This document shows positions 1 to 8,130 of a stretch of 64,000 nt of DNA, piece after piece. Source of the stretch: JADLGL01 sp963732865. Its GTDB lineage: Bacteria; Pseudomonadota; Alphaproteobacteria; Rhizobiales; Kaistiaceae. Location of the stretch: positions 620,001 through 684,000 of the forward strand of contig CAVTBC010000001.1 in assembly GCA_963732865.1 (NCBI GenBank), given 5' to 3'. Position 1 is the stretch's first letter; each line of letters opens with the position of its first letter. A program made the position numbers and the translations under genes. The notes below the pieces were generated by a model. That model was not told where the DNA came from and made no database searches. It saw nothing but the letters and a program-made list of their open reading frames with translations.

Positions 1-72
1 AAAACGACGACCGCCAGGAAGCCGGCGGCTCGTAAGCCTGCTGCGAAGAAGGCCACCGTCGCGAAGAAGTAA
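1..72 (+). CDS. 3' end of a Lys/Ala/Pro-rich protein (partial)
   Basis: Only the last 23 codons and the TAA stop are inside the window. The visible tail is built from KPAARKPAAKK-like repeats and ends in KK. Such basic, low-complexity tails occur on histone H1-like proteins, some HU-type proteins and phasin-like proteins, where they bind DNA or polyphosphate. The body of the protein lies outside the window, so no family can be assigned. A rho-independent terminator follows about 40 bases after the stop. Confidence 0.6.
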   Translation, partial: KTTTARKPAARKPAAKKATVAKK

Positions 73-112
73 TCCGATGCCCGGCGACCTGGTCGCCGGA
101 CATGCCTTTCTG

Positions 113-149
113 AAAACCCGCCTCGACCCCATGGTCCGGGCGGGTTTTT
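113..149 (+). terminator. Rho-independent terminator
   Basis: A ten-base stem, AAAACCCGCC pairing with GGCGGGTTTT, encloses a loop of about 15 bases and is followed by further T residues. It ends the transcript of the gene that stops at 72. The A-tract on the 5' side could let it work in both directions. Confidence 0.8.
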
Positions 150-302
150 CTTTGCGCGGCCTGCGCCGGCCGCCGACCGAAACGGTGCCAACCCTTGCTT
201 CTCGGCTGCCTTGCCAGCGTCTTAAAGTGCCGCCAAGATGCCGTCAACTCGGGCGCTGGCGCATGCTTTCGGCTCGACCAAAATAGTCTTGGGAGGATGT
301 TT

Positions 303-1484
303 ATGGGTCGCACGGCGCTGGGCGCATTTGGACTCGTCGTCGTGGGATCGGCCTTCTTTCTAAACGGACCGGCTTTCGCCGCCGACCCCGTCGCCATCGC
401 CGACGAACTCGTTGCCGCCGTCAATGATGCGACGCGTGTTGCAACCTACGACACCGCCACTGAAACGAACGGCGTCGTCACCATCACGAATTTCGTCGTG
501 ACGGATGACCCCAACCACACCTTCGCCAATGTCGGAGAAATCGACATCGTCAATCCGGTGGCGCGGGACGAAGGCGGCTTCATTGCCGAGACCATCACCT
601 TGCTCAACGGCGAGATCACCGATCAGGCGAACACGCTGAACTGGGACCGCGTCGACCTGTCGAATGTCTCCGTCCCGTTCAGCGTCGATCTCGCCGCGGC
701 AGGTCCGCCGCAGATCCCGGTCACGGCGGCGACGGTTGCGAATCTGATCCTGCGTCCGCCGCAGGCGAACGACGTCGTCATAGAAGGCGTCAACGTTCAG
801 CTCGGCGACGTCATCGAGGGCGTGCCCTATTCGATCTCGGTCACCGTCACCAACATGCAGCTGCCGACGGAGATCGCCGACAATTCGACCGCCATCGACA
901 TCCTGAAATCGATGGGGTTCGATTCCTTGGTGATGGACTTCACCGTCGCCGGCTCATTCAATTCCGACACCGACACGCTCACTGCCAATTCCGTCAGCAT
1001 CAACATCCATAACTTCGGAGAGCTGCAGATTTCCGGCGTGTTCTCCGGCCTGCCGCTGAGCATGTTGCAGGAGCCCGGCGGCGTCGATGCAATCCTCGCA
1101 TCGGCGATGGTCAATACGCTGCATATCCGCTTCGACAATGCCGGCGCCATGCAGGCCTTCCTCGCCATCCAGGCCGATCTCATGGGCGTCGCGCCGGAGG
1201 ATGCCGCCTATGGGCTGGCGATTGCGTTCCAGCTGTTCCTTCAGGTCGAGCTACCTGATCTCGATCCGCAAATCGGCGTCACCGTCGGGGCGTTCCTGCG
1301 CGATCCGCAGAACATCACCATCGACGCCCTGCCCGCCGACCCGGTGCCGTTGCTGGCGATCATCCCCCTCATTCTGGGAAATCCAAACGGGCTTCCCACC
1401 CTTCTCGATGTCAGCGTCACAGCGAACGACGACGGTGGGTCGCCCGCGCCCGTGACGACCGATGGAGCCAATCATGCACCGTAG
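303..1484 (+). CDS. Secreted protein of unknown function (first of a paralogous pair)
   Basis: This 393-residue protein is not a family I recognise. The start at 303 is chosen because GGGAGG lies six bases upstream; the in-frame ATG at 297 abuts that ribosome binding site. Residues 1-26 form a signal peptide ending in an AFA cleavage site, so it should be exported to the periplasm or beyond. The mature part is acidic and rich in short alternating hydrophobic stretches that suggest beta structure, with no cysteines or catalytic motif seen. Residues about 199-385 align by eye with residues about 464-648 of the next gene, sharing ILxxMG, MDFxVA, a conserved AFLR and a DPVPL/EPVPL segment. Its stop overlaps the start of that gene by 11 bases, so the two are probably translated together. 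Confidence 0.8.
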   Translation: MGRTALGAFGLVVVGSAFFLNGPAFAADPVAIADELVAAVNDATRVATYDTATETNGVVTITNFVVTDDPNHTFANVGEIDIVNPVARDEGGFIAETITLLNGEITDQANTLNWDRVDLSNVSVPFSVDLAAAGPPQIPVTAATVANLILRPPQANDVVIEGVNVQLGDVIEGVPYSISVTVTNMQLPTEIADNSTAIDILKSMGFDSLVMDFTVAGSFNSDTDTLTANSVSINIHNFGELQISGVFSGLPLSMLQEPGGVDAILASAMVNTLHIRFDNAGAMQAFLAIQADLMGVAPEDAAYGLAIAFQLFLQVELPDLDPQIGVTVGAFLRDPQNITIDALPADPVPLLAIIPLILGNPNGLPTLLDVSVTANDDGGSPAPVTTDGANHAP

Positions 1485-3420
1485 TGTTCGTCACGGTTTC
1501 GCCGCTCTCATTTGCGGCGGCGTTCTTGCCTTCTCCGCCTCTCTTGCCGCCGCCCAGGAAACCGGACCGGCGGCGGCGGCGCTCGATGCCTGGGTTCAGC
1601 AGATCGACGCACTGCCGGAGGTTGACGCAAGTTATGAGACGCTCACCGGCCGCGGCAATTCAGCGGTGCTTACCGGCCTGACGATCCAGGGTTCGGGCCT
1701 CCTCATCGTGTTCGATCCGATCGAAGTCCGCGGCTACCGCACGATGGGATCGAACGGCTTCGCCTTCGGTTCGTTCCACGTCGCCCATGTCCAGAGCCGG
1801 ACGCCGACGGTTGAAGTGAATGTCGTCGACCTGTCCGTCGACAATATCGAAGTCCCCGAAACCGGCTTCGTCTTCGACCCGTCCCAGCCGATTACGTCCA
1901 TCCTCGACATCTGGGGTCAGGCCAGCCAGATCGCCATCGAGCAGATCGACTTCGGCCGCATCGACATCGCCCAGTATTATGGCGGTCTCGACAGCCTCGT
2001 TTCCTACCACAACTACGTTATTCGCGGCTGGGCCGACGGACGGATCGCCTCGACCAGCGCCGGGCCGCTGGTGATGAATTCGCCGGCCGAAGACCCGATG
2101 TTCGTCATGACGGTCGACCACATCCAGTCCAGCGACATGGATTTCAACGCGATCGCCCGGGTGTTCGACCCGGCCGCCTATGCCGGGGGCGACCGCGGCT
2201 GGCGCTCGGTTCTCGGCCATGCCGAATATGACAACATCCTCGTCGAGGCGCCGGGCCTGCAACTGCGCATCGCGGCGATCGCCATCGACGACTTCCGGAT
2301 GCGCCAGGCGGCCGAGCCGTTCACGCCGGTGCTGGAACGGCTGATGACGGACGCAAGCCTGACGTCCCGCGACACCGACGCACTGACGCAACAGATCCTC
2401 GTCGATTTGATCTCGCCCTGGGGACTGGGCAGTTTCAGCATCCGAGGCCTCGACATCTATGCCAACGAGATCGACCGCTTCCATATCGGCGACGTGCATA
2501 TCAATGACCTGTCGCTTGACGGCCTCGGCGAGATCGGCGTCTCCGACCTCGACGTCGTCATTCCCGGCGACGGCTATCTGCGCCTCGGTTCGTTCGCCAT
2601 CGGCGGCATAAAAATGCCGGACGAGAAACTGCTGCGGCAAGTGATCGGGACCATCGCTTCCGGTGACACGCCAAGCATTGCAGGTCTCGTCCCGACGATC
2701 GGCTATATCGAACTCGCCGGCTTCGCCTTCGGCACCAGCGGCACGCTGCCGGTGACGATCGACCGGTTCCAGATCACTGACGAGGGCCAGATCGGGCCGG
2801 CACCCACCGAAGGGCGTATCGAACTTACCGGCCTATCGGTGCCGCTATCGCTGATCGGCGGAGACTTCAGGCGCATCCTCAACCAGATGGGCTACACCCA
2901 GTTCACCATGGACTTCGGTGTCGCGATGAGTTGGGACGAAGCGACCGAGACGCTCCATATCGACGGGCTCCATCTGCAGATTGCCGATGTCGGGTCGATC
3001 GACGCGTCCTTCGTGTTTGGCGGCGTTACCCGCGAGATCTTCGAAAATATCGACAATCTCAGCGCGGATCAGGCGCTGCAGCTCACCTTCAATTCGGCCG
3101 ATATCAGCATCACGGACAAATCGGTTGCCGACCGTCTGTTCCGCTGGACCGCGGAAGGCACCAATCAGCCTGCCGACGAATATAAGGAGCAGTTCATTCG
3201 CGGCCTGCCGGTGGTCCTCGGTCTGACCGTCGACCGGACGCTGGCAGCGCAGATCGCACCACCGATCCAGGCCTTCCTGCGCGGTTCGTCATCCCTGGTG
3301 GCGACGATCCATCCGAATGAGCCGGTGCCGCTCACCGAAGTGATCACTGCGCTGGGCGGCTCGCCCTACTCGCTGATCGGCCTGCTGGGCGTCGAGCTGA
3401 CAGCGACGACGCTGCAATAG
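1474..3420 (+). CDS. Secreted protein of unknown function (second of a paralogous pair)
   Basis: This 648-residue protein has an N-terminal signal peptide (about residues 1-25, ending LAAAQE). The ATG at 1474 has GGAG five bases upstream inside the end of the preceding gene; an in-frame ATG at 1462 would lack that spacing. The protein is longer than its partner by an N-terminal region of about 260 residues. Its middle carries repeated short modules of the type 'GLGEIGVSDLDV' and 'RLGSFAIGGIKM', resembling beta-rich repeats. The last 185 residues match the C-terminal domain of the upstream protein. It ends nine bases before the convergent aspS stop. AsmA-like or other periplasmic beta-repeat architectures are possible, but that is inference from texture only; no function is assigned. 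Confidence 0.8.
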   Translation: MHRSVRHGFAALICGGVLAFSASLAAAQETGPAAAALDAWVQQIDALPEVDASYETLTGRGNSAVLTGLTIQGSGLLIVFDPIEVRGYRTMGSNGFAFGSFHVAHVQSRTPTVEVNVVDLSVDNIEVPETGFVFDPSQPITSILDIWGQASQIAIEQIDFGRIDIAQYYGGLDSLVSYHNYVIRGWADGRIASTSAGPLVMNSPAEDPMFVMTVDHIQSSDMDFNAIARVFDPAAYAGGDRGWRSVLGHAEYDNILVEAPGLQLRIAAIAIDDFRMRQAAEPFTPVLERLMTDASLTSRDTDALTQQILVDLISPWGLGSFSIRGLDIYANEIDRFHIGDVHINDLSLDGLGEIGVSDLDVVIPGDGYLRLGSFAIGGIKMPDEKLLRQVIGTIASGDTPSIAGLVPTIGYIELAGFAFGTSGTLPVTIDRFQITDEGQIGPAPTEGRIELTGLSVPLSLIGGDFRRILNQMGYTQFTMDFGVAMSWDEATETLHIDGLHLQIADVGSIDASFVFGGVTREIFENIDNLSADQALQLTFNSADISITDKSVADRLFRWTAEGTNQPADEYKEQFIRGLPVVLGLTVDRTLAAQIAPPIQAFLRGSSSLVATIHPNEPVPLTEVITALGGSPYSLIGLLGVELTATTLQ

Positions 3421-3429
3421 CGGCGTCGC

Positions 3430-5205
3430 TCAGTCCTGCGGCAGGTTGAGCCGGATGTGCAACTCGCGCAGCTGCGCCGTTGTTACGTCCGACGGCGCGC
3501 TCATCATCAGGTCTTCGGCCTGCTGATTCATCGGGAACATCGTCACCTCGCGGAGATTTTCCTCACCGCAGAGGAGCATGACGATGCGGTCGATGCCCGG
3601 GGCGATGCCACCATGCGGCGGCGCCCCATATTGCAGCGCCCGCATCATGCCGCCGAACTTCGCTTCCAGCACATACTCGCCATAGCCGGCGATGGCGAAC
3701 GCCTTGCGCATGATGTCGGGCAGATGGTTCCGAATTGCGCCCGACGAGAGCTCGATGCCGTTGCAGACGATGTCGTACTGGAAGGCATTGATCTCGAGCG
3801 GGTCTTTCGTCTCCAGCGCCTCAAGCCCGCCCTGCGGCATTGAGAATGGGTTGTGCGAGAAATCGACCTTCTTCTCGTCCTCGTTCCACTCGAACATCGG
3901 GAAGTCGACGATCCAGCAGAAGGCGAACTGATCCTTGTCGCTGAGGCCGAGATCGTCGCCGACCTTCTGCCGCGCGCTGCCGGCGAAAGCCGCCATCTTC
4001 TGCGGACGGCCGCAAACAAAGAACACGGCATCGCCATCGCCCAGCCCGAGCATCTCGCGGATCGCCTGCGTTCGTTCGGGACCGATATTCTTGGCGATGG
4101 GACCAGCCCCCTCGCCATCGTCGCGGAAGAAGATGTAGCCGAGGCCGGGTTGCCCCTCATGTTGCGCCCAGCCGTTCATGCGGTCGCAGAAGGAGCGATT
4201 GCCTCCGGTCGGCGCCGGGATCGCCCAGACCTCAACCTTGTCGTCGGCTGCGATCTGGCCGGCAAAGACGCGGAAGCCGGAATCGCGGAACTGCTCGGTG
4301 ACATTGCGCATCACGATCGGATTGCGCAGGTCCGGCTTGTCGCTGCCATATTTGCGGATGGCATCGGCATAGGCGATGCGCGGGAAATCCTGCGTCACCC
4401 GCTTGCCGTCGGCGAACTCCTCGAAGAGGCCCCGCAGCACGGGCTCGACGGCGGCGAAGACATCCTCCTGCTCGACGAAGCTCATCTCGATATCGAGCTG
4501 ATAGAACTCGCCCGGTGAACGGTCGGCTCGCGCATCTTCGTCGCGGAAGCACGGGGCGATCTGGAAATAGCGGTCGAAGCCGGCGACCATAATCAGCTGC
4601 TTGAACTGCTGCGGCGCCTGCGGCAGCGCGTAGAACTTGCCCGGATGAAGACGCGAGGGGACGAGGAAGTCGCGCGCGCCTTCCGGCGAGGATGCTGTCA
4701 GGATCGGGGTCTGAAACTCGAAGAAGCCCGCCTCGACCATACGTCGCCGCACCGACGAAATGATCGCGGCGCGCTTCAAGATATTGCGATGGATGCGGTC
4801 GCGGCGGAGATCCAGGAAACGGTAGCGCAGCCGCGTCTCCTCCGGGTATTCCTGGTCGCCGAAGACCGGCAGCGGCAGCTCGGCGGCCTTGGACAGAACC
4901 TCGATGGAGGTGGCGAAAACCTCAATTTCGCCGGTCGGCAAATTGGCGTTCACCGTGTCGGGCGACCGCGCCTTCACCGTTCCGTCGACCCTGATGACCC
5001 ATTCGGAGCGAACGGTCTCGGCCACGGCGAAAGCCGGTGAATCCGGATCGGCAACGATCTGTGTCAGGCCGTAATGGTCGCGCAAATCGATGAACAGCAG
5101 CCCGCCATGGTCGCGGACGCGGTGGACCCAGCCGGAAAGGCGCACCGTTGCGCCAACGTCGGGCGCGCGCAGAGCGCCGCAAGTGTGGCTGCGATATGGG
5201 TGCAT
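3430..5205 (-). CDS. aspS: Aspartyl-tRNA synthetase, probably non-discriminating
   Basis: This cytoplasmic class II synthetase of 591 residues charges tRNA-Asp with aspartate. It shows an N-terminal OB-fold anticodon-binding domain (about 15-105), class II motif 2 (FRDEDARADR, near residue 220), a bacterial GAD insertion (about 290-420) and motif 3 (GIAPGIDRIV) near 535. The start is the ATG at 5205, giving the typical MHxYRSHTCG beginning; a further 25 upstream codons are unlike the family. In the anticodon loop the sequence is RDHGG with His33, where discriminating E. coli-type enzymes have Leu. This His is the mark of enzymes that also charge tRNA-Asn, to be corrected by GatCAB. It is divergent from rnd, with 163 bases between them. 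Confidence 0.97.
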   Translation of the reverse strand: MHPYRSHTCGALRAPDVGATVRLSGWVHRVRDHGGLLFIDLRDHYGLTQIVADPDSPAFAVAETVRSEWVIRVDGTVKARSPDTVNANLPTGEIEVFATSIEVLSKAAELPLPVFGDQEYPEETRLRYRFLDLRRDRIHRNILKRAAIISSVRRRMVEAGFFEFQTPILTASSPEGARDFLVPSRLHPGKFYALPQAPQQFKQLIMVAGFDRYFQIAPCFRDEDARADRSPGEFYQLDIEMSFVEQEDVFAAVEPVLRGLFEEFADGKRVTQDFPRIAYADAIRKYGSDKPDLRNPIVMRNVTEQFRDSGFRVFAGQIAADDKVEVWAIPAPTGGNRSFCDRMNGWAQHEGQPGLGYIFFRDDGEGAGPIAKNIGPERTQAIREMLGLGDGDAVFFVCGRPQKMAAFAGSARQKVGDDLGLSDKDQFAFCWIVDFPMFEWNEDEKKVDFSHNPFSMPQGGLEALETKDPLEINAFQYDIVCNGIELSSGAIRNHLPDIMRKAFAIAGYGEYVLEAKFGGMMRALQYGAPPHGGIAPGIDRIVMLLCGEENLREVTMFPMNQQAEDLMMSAPSDVTTAQLRELHIRLNLPQD

Positions 5206-5368
5206 GCGACGATTTTCCCGGGGTTTTCGCTGGGTTCTTACCGCGGCCACCCTAGGCCGCGGGCGGCGGAAAAAGCACATGCCGCCTCAGCTTTGTCAAG
5301 GCGATCACAGGTGGCGGCGTTAACAGCCAAGGGGCGACAATCGGCCTCGGAACCCCTATATCTGGCTC

Positions 5369-6547
5369 ATGCAGCTTATCACCAAAAACGAGGATCTGGC
5401 TGCGGCCTGCGAGCGTCTGGCCGAAGCGGATTTCGTCACCGTCGATACCGAGTTCATGCGCGAGACGACCTATTGGCCGCTTCTCTGCGTCATTCAGCTC
5501 GCCGGCCCCGACTTAGCCGTCGCCGTCGACGCGCTCGCGCCCGACATCGATCTTGCTCCCTTCTATCGCCTAATGGCCGACGAATCGGTCCTCAAAGTCT
5601 TCCATTCCGGCCGGCAGGACATCGAGATCGTGTTCCATGGCGGCGGCCTTATTCCGCATCCGGTGTTCGACACTCAGGTCGCGGCAATGGTCTGCGGCTT
5701 CGGCAATTCGATCAGCTATGAGCAGTTGGTCGCCCGGACGACCGGCGGCGAAATCGACAAGTCCTCCCGCTTCACCGATTGGACGCGCCGGCCGCTTTCG
5801 GACCGGCAGCTGGCTTATGCGATCGCCGATGTGACGCATCTGCGCGACGTCTATCAGGCGCTGGCGAAACGGATCGAAACCCAGGGCCGCGCCCATTGGG
5901 TGGAGACCGAGATGGATATCCTCACCTCGCCGGCGACCTACCAGGTGGAGCCGGAGGAAGCCTGGCGGCGGCTCAAGATGAAAGCGCGGCGGCCGATCGA
6001 GCTGGCGGCGCTGCAGTCGCTCGCCGCGTGGCGTGAGCGCGAGGCCCAGACGCGCAACCTGCCCCGCGGCCGCGTCATCCGCGATGACGCCCTGTATGAG
6101 ATCGCGGCGCAGGTGCCGACCGATCGCGAGGCGCTGGGTGCGCTGAGGACGATCGGCAATGGTTTCGAGCGGTCCCGTTCCGGGGCGCAGATTCTCGAGC
6201 TGATGAACGAGGTCGCGGCCATTCCACGCGAGAAGCTGCCGAAGCTGCCCAAGGCGCCGCGGCGCGGCGACGGCAATGGCGCGGCGGTCGATCTCCTCAA
6301 GGTCCTGCTCAAGATGACGTCGGAAAACCACGGCGTGGCGCCGAAGGTGATCGCCACGGTTGATGACCTCGAGGCCATCGCCGCGGACAACAATGCCGAT
6401 GTCCCGGCCCTTTCCGGTTGGCGGCGCAAGCTGTTCGGCGAGGCGGCGCTGCGGCTGAAGCGCGGCGAACTGGCGCTTCGCGTCGACGGCAGCCGCGTGC
6501 GCACAGTCGACACCAGCGGCAGCGCGTCCGCGGAAGCTGCCGAGTAG
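5369..6547 (+). CDS. rnd: Ribonuclease D
   Basis: This 3'-5' exoribonuclease of 392 residues trims tRNA and other small RNA 3' ends. The DEDD catalytic set is visible: Asp26 and Glu28 in VDTEF, Asp84 in HSGRQD, and Tyr150/Asp154 in YAIAD, which makes it the DEDDy type. An HRDC domain follows at about residues 200-290. The length fits the family. It ends two bases before the convergent ppx stop. Placement next to aspS is common in rhizobial relatives. Confidence 0.95.
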   Translation: MQLITKNEDLAAACERLAEADFVTVDTEFMRETTYWPLLCVIQLAGPDLAVAVDALAPDIDLAPFYRLMADESVLKVFHSGRQDIEIVFHGGGLIPHPVFDTQVAAMVCGFGNSISYEQLVARTTGGEIDKSSRFTDWTRRPLSDRQLAYAIADVTHLRDVYQALAKRIETQGRAHWVETEMDILTSPATYQVEPEEAWRRLKMKARRPIELAALQSLAAWREREAQTRNLPRGRVIRDDALYEIAAQVPTDREALGALRTIGNGFERSRSGAQILELMNEVAAIPREKLPKLPKAPRRGDGNGAAVDLLKVLLKMTSENHGVAPKVIATVDDLEAIAADNNADVPALSGWRRKLFGEAALRLKRGELALRVDGSRVRTVDTSGSASAEAAE

Positions 6548-6549
6548 TC

Positions 6550-8130
6550 CTAGTCCTCGACCACGATCGCCGGATCCCAGCCGCCGATCTTCGCCAATTG
6601 ACGAAGGCGCCGCATGACGCGGTCGCCGTTCAGCGGAGCCAGATCGGTCGGTAGGACCAGCGTCAACGTGCCTCCGCGCAGTTCCACATGGGTCCGGCCG
6701 ATGATGCCGGGCGTCGAGGCGGAAAGCATGTGGGCAACGCGGATCGTTCCGCCGAGCACGCGGGCGCGCTCGATCAGGCGCGGTGACGCCAGTTCGCGCA
6801 GCCGCGGCGAGGCAAACTCGGCGCCGACGCCCTCGTGACGGTAATAGACCGCGAGCGCCAGGAAGGCGCGGCCGGGATGATCGATGCCGATCAGCGCCGC
6901 ATTGGCGATCATGTTGAGGCTCTGCAACCCGCGATATTCCGCATGGGCGCGCCAACCGATATCGGCCAATAGACAGGCGGCCTTGCGCAGCCTCACCTCT
7001 TCCGCGTTCTCATCAATCTTCATCGCGGCGAAGACGCCTTCGGTCCAGCCAACCAGTTCGCGCGAATGGCGCGGCGAACGCGAGCGCAGGATCGCCAGTT
7101 CCTCCGCCGCGACCAGAAGCGGATCCTCGGCCTGCTGGCCAGGGTCGAGCAGATCGTAGAGATGCCCTTCGCGCAGGCCGAGCGCCGACATCACCACGTT
7201 GGCGGGCTTCATCGCTTCAAGTATCTCGCCAAGAACGATAGCGCCCGTCGGCAGCAAGGGCCGGCGGTTCTTCGACACTGCCTCGATGGAATCGAGCAAT
7301 TCAACATCATGCCGGCCGACCATGCGGCAGAACTCGACGGCTTCGTCGGCACTGATCGTGTAGTGGTGCATGACGCGGAGCGGGTAGCCGGTCTGCTGCA
7401 TGTGCAGCCGCGCCAGGGAACGCCATGTGCCGCCGATGGCGTAGAAGGTTCGCCGCTTGCCGCGCGACAGCACCTTGGATTCGGCGAGCGCTTTGGCCGC
7501 GATCTTCTGCGCCTTTCCCCGATCGCCGCCCGAAGCCTGTTCCAGCGCCAGCCCGCCGAGCGGAAACGTCTCGCCCAAGCCGAACTCGCTGCCGGCGACC
7601 TCGACCAGTTCTAGACTGCCGCCGCCGAGGTCACCGCTGATGCCGTCCGGATTCTGAATGCTGGAGAGAATCCCCAGCGCCGAGAGCCGCGCTTCCTCGC
7701 GCCCGCTCAAGGTCGTCACGGACGTACCGCAAATCTCTTCCACCGCGCTGATGAACTGGATGCCGTTCTCGGCGTCGCGTACGGCGGCCGTGGCCAGGAT
7801 GTCGACGCGGCCGACGCGCAGCTGGCTGTTGATCGCGGCGAAGCGGCGGATTGAGGCCAGCGCCGAATCGATGGCGCCTTGATCGAGGCGGCCGGTGGCG
7901 GAGACGCCGCGGCCAAGACCGCACAATGCCTTCTCGTTGAAAAGCTGCGTCGGCGCCCGAGCGAGGCGTTCGAACACCACCAGACGCACCGAGTTCGAAC
8001 CAATGTCGATCACCGCGATCGGCGTCGAGTTCGCAATCCTCCCCGGCGCGCCCTCAGGTTCGTCCCATTCGCCGGGACCCGGGCTAGCGCTTGATCGCCT
8101 TGGGAGGATTAAGCTTGAGAGATTTGCCAC
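6550..8130 (-). CDS. ppx: Exopolyphosphatase, Ppx/GppA family
   Basis: This enzyme of the sugar kinase/Hsp70/actin fold releases phosphate from polyphosphate ends, and related members hydrolyse pppGpp. The first phosphate-binding loop VIDIGSNSVRLV is at residues 40-51 and the second, GDLGGGSLELV, near 165-175; the likely catalytic Glu lies in GREEARL. The start given is a GTG at 8130, 47 bases inside the end of ppk, giving 526 residues. The first 35 residues are Pro/Gly-rich and not conserved-looking, so a start nearer residue 30 is possible. The overlap with ppk implies one transcript and balanced synthesis and breakdown of polyphosphate. Confidence 0.92.
   Translation of the reverse strand: MANLSSLILPRRSSASPGPGEWDEPEGAPGRIANSTPIAVIDIGSNSVRLVVFERLARAPTQLFNEKALCGLGRGVSATGRLDQGAIDSALASIRRFAAINSQLRVGRVDILATAAVRDAENGIQFISAVEEICGTSVTTLSGREEARLSALGILSSIQNPDGISGDLGGGSLELVEVAGSEFGLGETFPLGGLALEQASGGDRGKAQKIAAKALAESKVLSRGKRRTFYAIGGTWRSLARLHMQQTGYPLRVMHHYTISADEAVEFCRMVGRHDVELLDSIEAVSKNRRPLLPTGAIVLGEILEAMKPANVVMSALGLREGHLYDLLDPGQQAEDPLLVAAEELAILRSRSPRHSRELVGWTEGVFAAMKIDENAEEVRLRKAACLLADIGWRAHAEYRGLQSLNMIANAALIGIDHPGRAFLALAVYYRHEGVGAEFASPRLRELASPRLIERARVLGGTIRVAHMLSASTPGIIGRTHVELRGGTLTLVLPTDLAPLNGDRVMRRLRQLAKIGGWDPAIVVED

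Noticed and set aside
1660..2640. Open frame of 326 codons on the minus strand
   Set aside because: It is antisense to the second secreted protein and rich in Asp/Arg, as expected of a shadow frame.
5570..6955. Open frame of 461 codons on the minus strand across rnd and ppx
   Set aside because: It is antisense to rnd and crosses into ppx in another frame; both of those genes have intact catalytic motifs.
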